Positions 7,091-14,262 are shown, numbered from the stretch's first letter. The stretch: 15,583 nucleotides of DNA from an uncultured Clostridium sp. (GCA_945874585.1 CAMCHB010000018.1:1-15583), one strand, 5' to 3'. Notes: generated by a model from the letters alone, not told the origin. Program-made: numbers and translations.

Positions 7091-7765
7091 TTAAAATTTT
7101 CGAATTTTGATTTTCTCCTTGATTAAAGAGCGAAAATCAGGAAAAGCATATAACAAACGGCGTGTAAAAATGGATTTGTTTCGTAAAAATTCCCTTACTT
7201 TGTCGGTGATTTCTTCAGCTGATTCTTTATTTACGATAGAATGAGCAGTCCATTTCATACGAGCCATCAAATTGAAAGATGTAATATTATCGGCTAAGAA
7301 AAGCACAAAACTAGCTAAACTAAAGCCAAGAAGAATATCGGAAGGAATACTGCGCAAAGACTGCTCCAAAATAGGGTTAACAGAGTAAACCAAGATAAAG
7401 CCTAAAACACCAAAAATAACAGAATTGTGTAGACAAACACGTCCATTGATATTAAAGGGTACTTGAGAATAATCCCACCATCTAGTGTCAAATAGTTTTT
7501 CCATTACAACACTGGTTAGATATTCAACAACAGTGCATAGAAGAGCAGCCATTACAAAAAGAGTCAATGGTGAATGAGAGTATTGCTGGAAAGTAGCAAT
7601 CATAAGTAGGCAACATACCCCATAAATAGGGCAATATGGACCAATTAAAAAGCCACGGTTGATAAATTTTTTATCTTGGCATAAAAAAAGCGTAACTTCC
7701 ATCATCCAACCAGCTACTGCATAGATCATAAAAAGCGCAAAATAAATTCCAAATGTATATAGCAT
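7091..7765 (-). CDS. Putative ABC transporter permease, CmpB-type (PF06541) membrane protein
   Basis: The 224-residue membrane protein has about 5 hydrophobic segments and a basic C-terminal tail (about 166-224). The blocks NRGFLIGPYCPIYG and FDTRWWDYSQVPFNINGR followed by VCLHNSVIFG are characteristic of the family annotated as putative ABC transporter permease (ABC_trans_CmpB). That name is historical; no ATP-binding partner or binding protein is nearby, and the function is not established. The start ATG at 7765 has an AGAAGGGA site. It leads a minus-strand pair with the M23 peptidase gene and has a promoter divergent from that of the deaminase gene. Confidence 0.88.
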   Translation of the reverse strand: MLYTFGIYFALFMIYAVAGWMMEVTLFLCQDKKFINRGFLIGPYCPIYGVCCLLMIATFQQYSHSPLTLFVMAALLCTVVEYLTSVVMEKLFDTRWWDYSQVPFNINGRVCLHNSVIFGVLGFILVYSVNPILEQSLRSIPSDILLGFSLASFVLFLADNITSFNLMARMKWTAHSIVNKESAEEITDKVREFLRNKSIFTRRLLYAFPDFRSLIKEKIKIRKF

Positions 7766-7800
7766 GATAAAATCCCTTCTAAAAATTAAAAATCCCTATT

Positions 7801-7829
7801 ATCTTACAATATTTTGGCTACATTGTAAA
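7801..7829 (-). promoter_or_regulatory. Sigma-A promoter of the CmpB/M23 unit
   Basis: Read on the minus strand, TTTACA (7829-7824) and TAAGAT (7806-7801) are 17 bases apart, 35 bases before the start codon. It is back-to-back with the deaminase promoter, separated by 4 bases. Confidence 0.68.
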
Positions 7830-7833
7830 GAGA

Positions 7834-7862
7834 TTGCCAAAAAAAACGAAAAATGGTATAAT
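7834..7862 (+). promoter_or_regulatory. Sigma-A promoter of the deaminase gene
   Basis: TTGCCA at 7834-7839, 17 bases, then a perfect TATAAT at 7857-7862 preceded by TGG, an extended -10 element. The leader is about 60 nt. Confidence 0.82.
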
Positions 7863-7929
7863 AATCTTGTGCGAAAGATAGAGAAAAAAGGAAAAGAATT
7901 TTCCCGATTTGAGAAATGGAGGTTTTAAT

Positions 7930-8418
7930 ATGGAAAGAATTGATCGACAAAACTATTATTTAAACATGGCAGAAACGGCTGGTCAAAGAGGAACTTGTAT
8001 CCGCAAACGTTATGGAGCAATTATTGTAAACAAAGATCGCATTGTTTCTACTGGCTATGTAGGAGCACCACATGGCAGAAAGAACTGCTGTGATTTAGGA
8101 GAATGTTTGCGAGAAAAATTGCAAATTCCAAGCGGAGAACGATATGAATTGTGCCGTAGTGTACATGCTGAAGCAAATGCTATTATTCAAGCTTCTAAGG
8201 AAGAAATGGATGGAGCTATTATGTATTTGGTTGGAACAGATGTAAAAACAGGTGAATATGTGAAAAATGCGAATTGCTGTTCTATGTGTAAAAGAATGTT
8301 GATCAATTCAGGCATTAAGGAGGTTGTCATTCGAGATGACAAAACACATTATCGCGTGATCGAGGTGAAAGATTGGATTCAAAATGATGAGTCTTTAGAA
8401 AACCACCGTGGGTATTAA
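7930..8418 (+). CDS. dCMP deaminase family protein (ComEB-like)
   Basis: The start chosen is the ATG at 7930, with GGAGG at 7918-7922 and a 7-base spacer. An in-frame TTG at 7909 would translate through that site. The 162-residue protein has the zinc-dependent deaminase core: His79-Ala-Glu81 in SVHAEANAII and Cys117-SM-Cys120. It also has the dCMP-deaminase-type segment GYVGAPHG at 42-49 and the CCDLGECLRE stretch. The likely reaction is dCMP to dUMP, feeding dTTP synthesis. The usual Pro before the first zinc Cys is replaced by Cys (CCSMC). A late-competence (ComEB) role is only a naming link. It is a single-gene unit with its own promoter and terminator. Confidence 0.9.
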   Translation: MERIDRQNYYLNMAETAGQRGTCIRKRYGAIIVNKDRIVSTGYVGAPHGRKNCCDLGECLREKLQIPSGERYELCRSVHAEANAIIQASKEEMDGAIMYLVGTDVKTGEYVKNANCCSMCKRMLINSGIKEVVIRDDKTHYRVIEVKDWIQNDESLENHRGY

Positions 8419-8426
8419 AACCAAAA

Positions 8427-8465
8427 AGAAACGAGTAAGCTTTAAAACTTACTCGTTTCTTTTTT
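8427..8465. terminator. Bidirectional terminator between the deaminase gene and tRNA-Trp
   Basis: Perfect 13-bp arms AGAAACGAGTAAG (8427-8439) and CTTACTCGTTTCT (8448-8460) enclose an 8-base loop. T6 follows at 8460-8465. On the minus strand the same stem is followed by a T5 run and starts 6 bases after the tRNA 3' end. Confidence 0.92.
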
Positions 8466-8466
8466 A

Positions 8467-8540
8467 TGGCAGGGGTACTTGGAATCGAACCAAGCTCTGC
8501 GGTTTTGGAGACCGATATACTACCGATGTACTATACCCCT
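8467..8540 (-). tRNA. trnW: tRNA-Trp (anticodon CCA)
   Basis: On the minus strand a 74-nt tRNA folds with acceptor stem AGGGGTA/TACCCCT, discriminator G, an encoded CCA tail, and T-arm CTTGG-TTCGATT-CCAAG. The anticodon loop CTCCAAA gives anticodon CCA for tryptophan. G73 is the expected discriminator for bacterial tRNA-Trp. The outermost anticodon-stem pair (27-43) looks mismatched. It stands alone with its own promoter. Confidence 0.96.
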
Positions 8541-8551
8541 AAGACTTTTTA

Positions 8552-8580
8552 ATCATAGCATAAAATAAAAGAATATGCAA
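8552..8580 (-). promoter_or_regulatory. Sigma-A promoter of tRNA-Trp
   Basis: On the minus strand TTGCAT (8580-8575), 17 bases, then TATGAT (8557-8552), 11 bases before the tRNA 5' end. Confidence 0.78.
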
Positions 8581-8621
8581 GAGAAACAGAACAAATAAGA
8601 AAAATTTTCTATAAGGGTCAA

Positions 8622-8664
8622 TAAAAAAAGATAGCTCATAACTTATTCAAGTTATGAGCTATCT
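8622..8664 (-). terminator. Terminator of the 8672-9157 gene
   Basis: A perfect 16-bp inverted repeat (arms 8629-8644 and 8649-8664, loop ATTC) begins 7 bases after the stop codon. On the minus strand it is followed by T7. Confidence 0.92.
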
Positions 8665-8671
8665 GAGGTAC

Positions 8672-9157
8672 TCATTCTTCATTTCCATCCGAGTCCTTTT
8701 CATCCATTTCTTCTTCGTCCAAGACAAGATTTTGATTACAAATATAAATTGGTAAATTGTAAAATTTTTTTGCCATATTCCCATGGATTTCAGAGAAACT
8801 AAAACTAGAGGTTGGATTTAAAAATTTGGTAAAACGCAATTTCGAACGAGGATGCATTTCATTACCATAAAGTAAAACATGAAGACCACCAGAACGATCT
8901 TTTTCAACAAGACACACAGCACCACACAGAACGCAATCTTTACTATAAAAGCGAAAGAGCTTTTGTGTCCGATAAACGGCAATGGGAACAAAAAACATTT
9001 CAGGAGCAATGGCATTTCCTAAAATGTCCGATGCATCTGCAACAAAAATACCAACTGAATTATTGGGTAATTCATGAATCTTTACGGAAGAAAAAGCATA
9101 CCGAACCAAATCGGCAACTTTTTCCTGCTTTTTTGTATTGTTTTTTTGTCTCATCAT
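8672..9157 (-). CDS. Protein of unknown function with a Cys cluster and acidic tail (161 aa)
   Basis: I do not recognise this protein. The first ATG at 9157 has AAGGAGG with a 6-base spacer; a second ATG follows directly. It is predicted to be soluble. There is a basic N-terminus (RQKNNTKKQEK), a mixed alpha/beta core (about 14-140) with CVLCGAVC at 75-82 giving three closely spaced cysteines, and a highly acidic tail after residue 145. The Cys cluster could bind metal, but no second CxxC pair is present. It is an isolated transcription unit: a hairpin lies upstream, then an extended -10 promoter, then a strong terminator just after the stop. The gene between tRNA-Trp and ssrA is colinear with both RNA genes. 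Confidence 0.82.
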   Translation of the reverse strand: MMRQKNNTKKQEKVADLVRYAFSSVKIHELPNNSVGIFVADASDILGNAIAPEMFFVPIAVYRTQKLFRFYSKDCVLCGAVCLVEKDRSGGLHVLLYGNEMHPRSKLRFTKFLNPTSSFSFSEIHGNMAKKFYNLPIYICNQNLVLDEEEMDEKDSDGNEE

Positions 9158-9196
9158 GATGTACCTCCTTGTGTATAAAAAATTAGGAATAAGTGA

Positions 9197-9225
9197 ATTA
9201 TACCATATTTTGTCGAAAAAAACAA
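9197..9225 (-). promoter_or_regulatory. Promoter of the 8672-9157 gene
   Basis: On the minus strand TTGTTT (9225-9220), 17 bases, then a perfect TATAAT (9202-9197) preceded by TGG (extended -10). The leader is about 33 nt. Confidence 0.7.
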
Positions 9226-9250
9226 TAAAAAGTAGAAACAGAAATACTAG

Positions 9251-9294
9251 AAAAAAACAACCACTAGATAAATGTGTAATTTATCTAGTGGTTT
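9251..9294 (-). terminator. Strong hairpin with minus-strand T-tract between ssrA and the 8672-9157 gene
   Basis: The arms at 9259-9273 and 9279-9293 form a perfect 15-bp stem with the loop GTGTA. On the minus strand it is followed by G and T7. The plus-strand side has no good T-run. It may back up the ssrA terminator and insulate the next gene, or end a very short separate RNA. Confidence 0.75.
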
Positions 9295-9380
9295 CCACTT
9301 TTCGGATAATAAATGCGTTTCATATAATAAATATTTTTCTGGTAAATTAGTCAATACCCAATTGAGATATTGGCAGATAT
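9294..9380. other. Non-coding gap after ssrA
   Basis: This stretch, part of the gene-free region 9158-9407, holds no gene I can support. On the minus strand TTGACT (9354-9349) is followed at 17-19 bases by AT-rich sequence with only weak -10 matches, so a promoter here is doubtful. Confidence 0.5.
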
Positions 9381-9402
9381 AAAAAACACCCTAAAATAGG
9401 GT
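9381..9402 (-). terminator. Terminator of ssrA
   Basis: On the minus strand ACCCTA/TAGGGT arms (9402-9397 and 9393-9388) with an AT-rich loop are followed by one base and T6 (9386-9381). It lies 5 bases after the encoded CCA end of tmRNA. Confidence 0.85.
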
Positions 9403-9407
9403 ATTTG

Positions 9408-9778
9408 TGGTGGAGATGAGGGGAGTCGAACCCCTGTCCAATTATTCTTTCATATTCATTTCTCCGAGTGCAGTTTATTCTTTGGATTTCGTATGCAAAA
9501 GGAGGAAAAAACAAAACCAATTGAATACTAGCTCTATGATACCTCTACCATCATGAGCAAAATGGTAGATCGTTTACCCACGAACAAAACACCCGATAAA
9601 AGCTGTGGGAGTCAGTTATCGAATGACACTGCAATTAGGCAGCGTAAGCTAATTCATAATTATTATTATTATTTTTAGCGTTTATTATTAAATTCGCTTT
9701 TTTTAAGGTGGCCGAAGCGAACATCCACCACTCGCTTTGAGTACTGCTAAATAACTGTCGAAAGCCAAATACATCCCC
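9408..9778 (-). ncRNA. ssrA: Transfer-messenger RNA (tmRNA)
   Basis: The 371-nt minus-strand RNA starts GGGGATGTATTTGGCTTTCG and ends GGGGTTCGACTCCCC, then CATCTCCACCA. The 5' GGGGATG pairs with CATCTCC to form the alanine-tRNA-like acceptor, and the T-arm and CCA tail are encoded. The tag frame runs on the minus strand from 9679 (GCT) to a TAA at 9637-9635 and reads A, then KNNNNNYELAYAA, with five consecutive AAT codons. tmRNA with SmpB rescues stalled ribosomes and marks the product for proteolysis. It has its own promoter and terminator. Confidence 0.97.
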
Positions 9779-9790
9779 GTAACACTTTAT

Positions 9791-9819
9791 ATTATATGAT
9801 AGAAATCGTGAATTAGCAA
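9791..9819 (-). promoter_or_regulatory. ssrA: Sigma-A promoter of ssrA
   Basis: On the minus strand TTGCTA (9819-9814), 17 bases, then a perfect TATAAT (9796-9791), 12 bases before the mature 5' end. A short 5' leader would be removed by processing. Confidence 0.78.
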
Positions 9820-9875
9820 TAGAATAAAAGAAAATTTCATAGAATCAAAAAAAGGGGGAAAAATAGTCAAAAATA

Positions 9876-9904
9876 TTGAATCACAAAGAAAACTATGGTA
9901 AGAT
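9876..9904 (+). promoter_or_regulatory. Promoter of the calcium P-type ATPase gene
   Basis: TTGAAT at 9876-9881, 17 bases, then TAAGAT at 9899-9904 preceded by TGG (extended -10). It is divergent from the ssrA promoter; the 56 bases between them show nothing else. Confidence 0.7.
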
Positions 9905-9945
9905 GGACAACGAGATAATAATAAAAGAAAGAAGGAAAAAAGAGA

Positions 9946-12648
9946 ATGAATCAATGGTTTCATAAATCGACTGAAGAGGTAAAACAAATATTGCAAACGA
10001 ATGAGCAAAACGGATTAACACAAGAAGAAGTAAAAAAAGCAAGACAATCTTATGGCTATAATGAATTAAAAGAAACCAAGAAAAAAAGTCTGTGGTTACG
10101 TTTTTTGGAACAATTCAAGGACTTCATGATTCTGGTTTTAATTTTATCGGCTATTGTGTCTGGTATGGTTGGAGTGGCAAAAGGAGAAGGATTAAACGAT
10201 ACCATCATTATTTTGATTGTTGTTTTAGTCAATGCTATCATTGGGGTAATGCAGGAAAGTAAGGCAGAAAAATCTTTAGAGGCACTGAAAAAAATGAGCA
10301 ATCATGTGGCAAAAGTGGTACGAGATGGAACTTTACAAATTATTCCATCCAAAAAATTGGTACCAGGGGATATTGTAGTGATTGAAACAGGTGACTATAT
10401 TCCTGCTGATTTGCGTATCTTAGAAGCTGTGAATTTAAAAGTGCAGGAATCTGCCCTGACAGGGGAATCTGTACCTGTTGAAAAAAATGAAAAAACCATT
10501 CAAGATACAAAAGTAGGAATTGGAGATCAAACCAATATGCTATTTTCTTCTAGCTTTGTGACCTATGGACGAGGAAAAGGCGTTGTAGTAGCAACTGGTA
10601 TGCAAACAGAAGTGGGAAAAATCGCAGGTATGATCAATGATACCGTTAGCACACAAACACCTTTGCAAATAAAACTAAATGAATTAGGTAAAGTATTAGG
10701 CGTTGGAGCATTATTGATATGTATCGTGATATTCCTAATTGGGTTAGCTTATGGCAAAGAACCTATTCATATGTTTATGACAGCTGTTAGTTTAGCAGTA
10801 GCAGCTATTCCAGAAGGTTTACCAGCAGTGTCTACCATTGTATTAGCTATTGGCGTACAAAGAATGGTAAAGAAAAATGCAATCATTAAGAATCTACCAT
10901 CTGTTGAAACTTTGGGAAGTAGTAGTGTAATTTGTTCAGATAAAACCGGTACTTTAACCCAAAATAAAATGACTGTTGAACAAGTGTATTGCAATCAAAC
11001 ACTTATGGATGTTCATCATTTGGAACCAACACCGGAATTGGAACTATTATTGCAATCTTGCAGGCTTTGTAATGACACGAAAATCAGTCAGGATGGAAGC
11101 CTAACAGGCGATCCAACGGAAACAGCATTGGTTGATTTGGCTTTGCGTGAAAATCCATCACCAGAAAAAATTCAGGAAATAGAAAGAGTGGCTGAAATTC
11201 CTTTTGATTCAGAACGAAAATTGATGACAACCATTCATCCTTATCAAAACGGCTATATCGTATATACCAAAGGGGCAGTCGACGAGTTATGGAAACGATG
11301 CACCCAGTATCAAAAAAACGGAATGATTGATACCAATATGGAAAATGAGAAGGCACATGTGGCAGAGCAAAATAGGCATATGGCACAAAATGCACTTAGA
11401 GTGTTAGGATTTGCTTATCGAAAAATTGACTCTTTGCCAAACAATCAAACCGAAATAGAAGCATTGGAAAACAATTTAACATTTGTTGGCATGGTGGGCA
11501 TGATCGATCCACCAAGAGAAGAAGCAAAAGAAGCTGTGAAAAAATGTAGAAGTGCAGGTATTAAACCGGTGATGATTACAGGAGATCATAAAATAACGGC
11601 TATTGCTATAGCAAAACAGTTGGGAATTTTGCAGAAAGACTCGGAAGCAATTACGGGAAATGAATTAGAAGAAATGTCACAAGAAGAATTAGAGAAAAAA
11701 ATTGATCAATATTCTGTTTATGCCCGTGTATCACCAGAACATAAGGTGCGCATTGTAAAGGCTTGGCAAAAAAGAGGTAATGTTGTGGCTATGACGGGTG
11801 ATGGAGTCAATGATGCACCAGCCTTGAAAACAGCCGATATTGGTTGTGCAATGGGAAAAGTCGGAACCGATGTTGCCAAAGAGGCGGCAGATGTAATTTT
11901 AACCGATGATAATTTTGCGACAGTTGTGTCAGCTGTTGAAGAAGGAAGAAGAATTTATCAAAATATATTGAAGGCAATTCAATACTTATTGTCAAGTAAT
12001 GTGGGTGAAATTCTAACCTTGTTTATTGCTATTCTGCTAACACCAGTTTTAGCAAGAACTTTCCAGATTCAAGATATTGCAGATTTGACACCATTGTTAC
12101 CAATTCATATTTTATGGATCAATCTGGTAACCGATTCTTTACAAGCATTGGCATTGGCTGTTGATCCAGCAGAAAAAGATGTCATGAAACAGAAACCAAA
12201 AAAAGCAGGAAGCGGAATTTTCACCAAAGGGATGGTATGGCGTATCTTATACCAAGGGGTTATGATTGGAGGAATTACTTTAATAGCCTATTGCATAGGA
12301 TTGGGTACAACAAATCGAACCGAAACACAAAGATTGGAGATAGGTCAAACGATGGCCTTTACAGTACTAGCCTTTTCACAATTGATTCATGTGTTTAACA
12401 TTCGAAATAACAAAGAGTCTATTTTTAAAACAGGTATTTTCAACAACCCTCAATTGATTTGGGCAACGATTATTTCAGCCATTATGATGTTTGTTATTTT
12501 ATGGATTCCACCATTACGAACTATCTTTAGCATTGCAGAACTTCCAGTGGATCACGTATTTGAAGTTATTTTATTAGTCTTCTCACCAATTCTAATTGTG
12601 GAACTAATGAAATGCTTTAAATGGAATACAAGTAAGGATGAAGAGTAG
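9946..12648 (+). CDS. Calcium-transporting P-type ATPase (P2A/P2B-like)
   Basis: The full-length 900-residue P2-type ATPase has a cation-ATPase N-terminal segment (1-70), an actuator domain with TGES at 172-175, and M4 with PEGLPA (Glu290). The phosphorylation site is DKTGTLT with Asp332, the nucleotide domain carries KGA (442-444), the hinge is TGDGVNDAP (617-625), and six C-terminal membrane segments start near 680. Calcium-site residues of SERCA are kept in M5 (Asn685, Glu688) and M6 (NLVTD: Asn726, Thr729, Asp730). The M8 position of SERCA Glu908 appears to be Gln812, as in plasma-membrane pumps, which suggests one Ca2+ exported per ATP. The role is removal of cytoplasmic calcium. The ATG has an AAGGA site 9 bases upstream. 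It is a single-gene unit without an obvious terminator of its own. Confidence 0.94.
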   Translation: MNQWFHKSTEEVKQILQTNEQNGLTQEEVKKARQSYGYNELKETKKKSLWLRFLEQFKDFMILVLILSAIVSGMVGVAKGEGLNDTIIILIVVLVNAIIGVMQESKAEKSLEALKKMSNHVAKVVRDGTLQIIPSKKLVPGDIVVIETGDYIPADLRILEAVNLKVQESALTGESVPVEKNEKTIQDTKVGIGDQTNMLFSSSFVTYGRGKGVVVATGMQTEVGKIAGMINDTVSTQTPLQIKLNELGKVLGVGALLICIVIFLIGLAYGKEPIHMFMTAVSLAVAAIPEGLPAVSTIVLAIGVQRMVKKNAIIKNLPSVETLGSSSVICSDKTGTLTQNKMTVEQVYCNQTLMDVHHLEPTPELELLLQSCRLCNDTKISQDGSLTGDPTETALVDLALRENPSPEKIQEIERVAEIPFDSERKLMTTIHPYQNGYIVYTKGAVDELWKRCTQYQKNGMIDTNMENEKAHVAEQNRHMAQNALRVLGFAYRKIDSLPNNQTEIEALENNLTFVGMVGMIDPPREEAKEAVKKCRSAGIKPVMITGDHKITAIAIAKQLGILQKDSEAITGNELEEMSQEELEKKIDQYSVYARVSPEHKVRIVKAWQKRGNVVAMTGDGVNDAPALKTADIGCAMGKVGTDVAKEAADVILTDDNFATVVSAVEEGRRIYQNILKAIQYLLSSNVGEILTLFIAILLTPVLARTFQIQDIADLTPLLPIHILWINLVTDSLQALALAVDPAEKDVMKQKPKKAGSGIFTKGMVWRILYQGVMIGGITLIAYCIGLGTTNRTETQRLEIGQTMAFTVLAFSQLIHVFNIRNNKESIFKTGIFNNPQLIWATIISAIMMFVILWIPPLRTIFSIAELPVDHVFEVILLVFSPILIVELMKCFKWNTSKDEE

Positions 12649-12656
12649 TAGAAAAA

Positions 12657-12685
12657 TTGACAAAGTTTACGAAAATAGGTATAAT
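12657..12685 (+). promoter_or_regulatory. Perfect consensus sigma-A promoter
   Basis: TTGACA at 12657-12662, 17 bases, then TATAAT at 12680-12685: an exact match in both elements and spacing. It starts 9 bases after the ATPase stop codon and drives the small gene at 12733. Confidence 0.9.
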
Positions 12686-12732
12686 AAAGAAACAGAGAAA
12701 ATATTTCTTTTTTTATTAAAGGAGGAGTCCTT

Positions 12733-13008
12733 ATGAAACAAGACAATTTGACGAAGTTACTAGAAAAAGAAACGAAACGGTTAATTCAACACAATATCCA
12801 TTTTTTCGGATATGATTTAACAGTGAAGGGAATTGTAATCATTCCAATTCAAAATACGCTTAGTGGCAAACGAAACATGATATTACTTGGGTATCGGGTA
12901 GTACACCAAAATATGAAAGAATCTTTTCCAAGCTTGAATCGACACAAAGATAGAATATTGTGTCAAATAAATCTAGCGGATTTGAAAGAAATTCACGAAG
13001 TAGTGTAA
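12733..13008 (+). CDS. Small protein of unknown function (91 aa)
   Basis: I do not recognise this protein. The ATG has AGGAGG at 12720-12725 with a 7-base spacer. The N-terminal third is helical and charged (NLTKLLEKETKRLIQ). The middle (about 22-60) alternates hydrophobic residues like beta strands (FFGYDLTVKGIVIIPI, then MILLGYRVVHQ). The C-terminus (76-91) is ILCQINLADLKEIHEVV. It has no membrane segment and one cysteine. Perfect consensus promoter elements and a strong ribosome binding site suggest high basal expression. It stands between the calcium pump and the deacetylase genes and ends in its own hairpin. Confidence 0.8.
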   Translation: MKQDNLTKLLEKETKRLIQHNIHFFGYDLTVKGIVIIPIQNTLSGKRNMILLGYRVVHQNMKESFPSLNRHKDRILCQINLADLKEIHEVV

Positions 13009-13033
13009 TTGGGATCATTTGAAAGGACTTTTC

Positions 13034-13069
13034 AATAAAAGGAATACAATTGTGTTCCTTTTATTTGTC
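13034..13069 (+). terminator. Terminator of the 12733-13008 gene
   Basis: AATAAAAGGAA (13034-13044) pairs with TTCCTTTTATT (13055-13065), and the inner bases extend the stem to a 4-base loop. The T-rich tract lies partly in the stem and continues to 13069. Confidence 0.75.
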
Positions 13070-13107
13070 TTATTAGCGAGAAAATGAGAAAAAAATGTTA
13101 AAATATG

Positions 13108-13136
13108 TTGAAAAAAAGTTGAATAAAAGATATGAT
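13108..13136 (+). promoter_or_regulatory. Sigma-A promoter of the deacetylase gene
   Basis: TTGAAA at 13108-13113, 17 bases, then TATGAT at 13131-13136, 36 bases before the start codon. Confidence 0.72.
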
Positions 13137-13172
13137 ATAGTAATAAAATAAGAGAGGGAAAGTGGAGAGATT

Positions 13173-14174
13173 ATGATTGACTTAATGGTACCAGATGTGA
13201 GAAGAAAAAGATTTCACTATAAACATATTTTATTTATTAGTATTATAGTTGTAATTTTGATTGTAACAATTGTTTTGTGTGTGGTGAGCGGAAAGCACAA
13301 AAAAGAAGAAAAAAATGCAGAACAAGTGGCAAATGCTAATACGGCAGTCCAAGTCATAACGCAAAATCAAGTAGGTGGCGCCAAAACAAGCTCACAAACG
13401 ACACAAGCAAACAACCAAAACAATCAAAACAATGGGCAACAGGTAGCCAATACAGCAAATGAAAAAACATTGGGTGATGGGGGACAAAGAACCGTTTTGG
13501 CTAGTATGATGCCACGTTTAACCGATCAAGCAAAAGAACGTATGCAACATATTTATTTGTCAGATTACAAACGTGTTTTCTTGACTTTTGATGATGGACC
13601 ATCTAAAACGGTAACACCCGTTATTTTAAATATTTTGAAACAATACCAAGTAAAGGCAACTTTTTTTGTGTTAGGAAATCGTGTGGATTTATATCCTGAT
13701 TTACTAAAACAAGAATATTTAGAGGGACATTATATTGCAAATCATGGATATACACATCAATACAGTGCTATTTACGCAAGTTCATACGCCATTTTGGATG
13801 AATTTAATCAAACGGAAAATTCCATTCGCAATGCGCTTAATATCCCAAGCTATCAATCCCATTTGTTCCGTTATCCAGGAGGAGCACCAGGTGGAAAATA
13901 TGCAAATGTAAAAAAAGAAGCCATGGGATTGTTCGATCAAATCAATGTAGCACACGTGGATTGGAGTGCTCTAACAAAAGATGCAGAAGGTAAATTTTCA
14001 AAAGAGCAATTATTGCAAAATTTATATGAGACAGCACAAAATCGACAAAGTGTTGTACTTTTGATGCATGATGCAGGCGATAAGCAAACAACAGCAGAAG
14101 CCCTACCAGAAGTCATTCAGTATTTTAAACAACAAGGATATGTTTTTGAGAATTTTTATGATATTATGAAATAG
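13173..14174 (+). CDS. Membrane-anchored polysaccharide deacetylase (NodB/CE4)
   Basis: The 333-residue protein has a basic N-terminus, one membrane anchor (about 18-39), a low-complexity Gln/Asn/Thr-rich stalk (about 50-98), and a NodB domain from about 133 to the end. All CE4 motifs are visible: TFDDGP with Asp140/Asp141; HGYTH with metal ligands His191 and His195; RYPGG at 233-237; DWSALTKD with Asp263-Trp264; and LLMHD with His299. The family removes N-acetyl groups from GlcNAc or MurNAc, so peptidoglycan is the likely substrate, outside the membrane. In Clostridia such proteins are involved in lysozyme resistance or, as PdaA, in cortex muramic-lactam formation; the long stalk favours the vegetative type, but this is inference. 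GGAGAG precedes the ATG. No terminator is seen before the next gene. Confidence 0.93.
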   Translation: MIDLMVPDVRRKRFHYKHILFISIIVVILIVTIVLCVVSGKHKKEEKNAEQVANANTAVQVITQNQVGGAKTSSQTTQANNQNNQNNGQQVANTANEKTLGDGGQRTVLASMMPRLTDQAKERMQHIYLSDYKRVFLTFDDGPSKTVTPVILNILKQYQVKATFFVLGNRVDLYPDLLKQEYLEGHYIANHGYTHQYSAIYASSYAILDEFNQTENSIRNALNIPSYQSHLFRYPGGAPGGKYANVKKEAMGLFDQINVAHVDWSALTKDAEGKFSKEQLLQNLYETAQNRQSVVLLMHDAGDKQTTAEALPEVIQYFKQQGYVFENFYDIMK

Positions 14175-14200
14175 GAAATTTGAATACTAGTTCAGTTGAC

Positions 14201-14229
14201 TTGAAAAGAAAGAAAAAAATCGATATAAT
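14201..14229 (+). promoter_or_regulatory. Sigma-A promoter of the acyl-CoA synthetase gene
   Basis: TTGAAA at 14201-14206, 17 bases, then a perfect TATAAT at 14224-14229, 33 bases before the chosen start. Confidence 0.75.
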
Positions 14230-14262
14230 TAAAACAAAATTTAAAATGAGAGGATAATGGAT

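Noticed and set aside
9138..9350. 70-codon plus-strand frame beside ssrA
   Set aside because: It crosses the promoter and hairpin of the minus-strand gene and has no ribosome binding site or protein-like composition.
9661..9676. TTA/TAT repeat as a microsatellite or regulatory repeat
   Set aside because: It lies in the tmRNA tag frame and is the Asn codon run, so it is reported there rather than as an independent element.
12696..12714. Hairpin plus T7 in the leader of the 12733 gene as an attenuator
   Set aside because: The stem is only five base pairs, four of them A-T, with a 3-base loop, and is too weak to act as a terminator.
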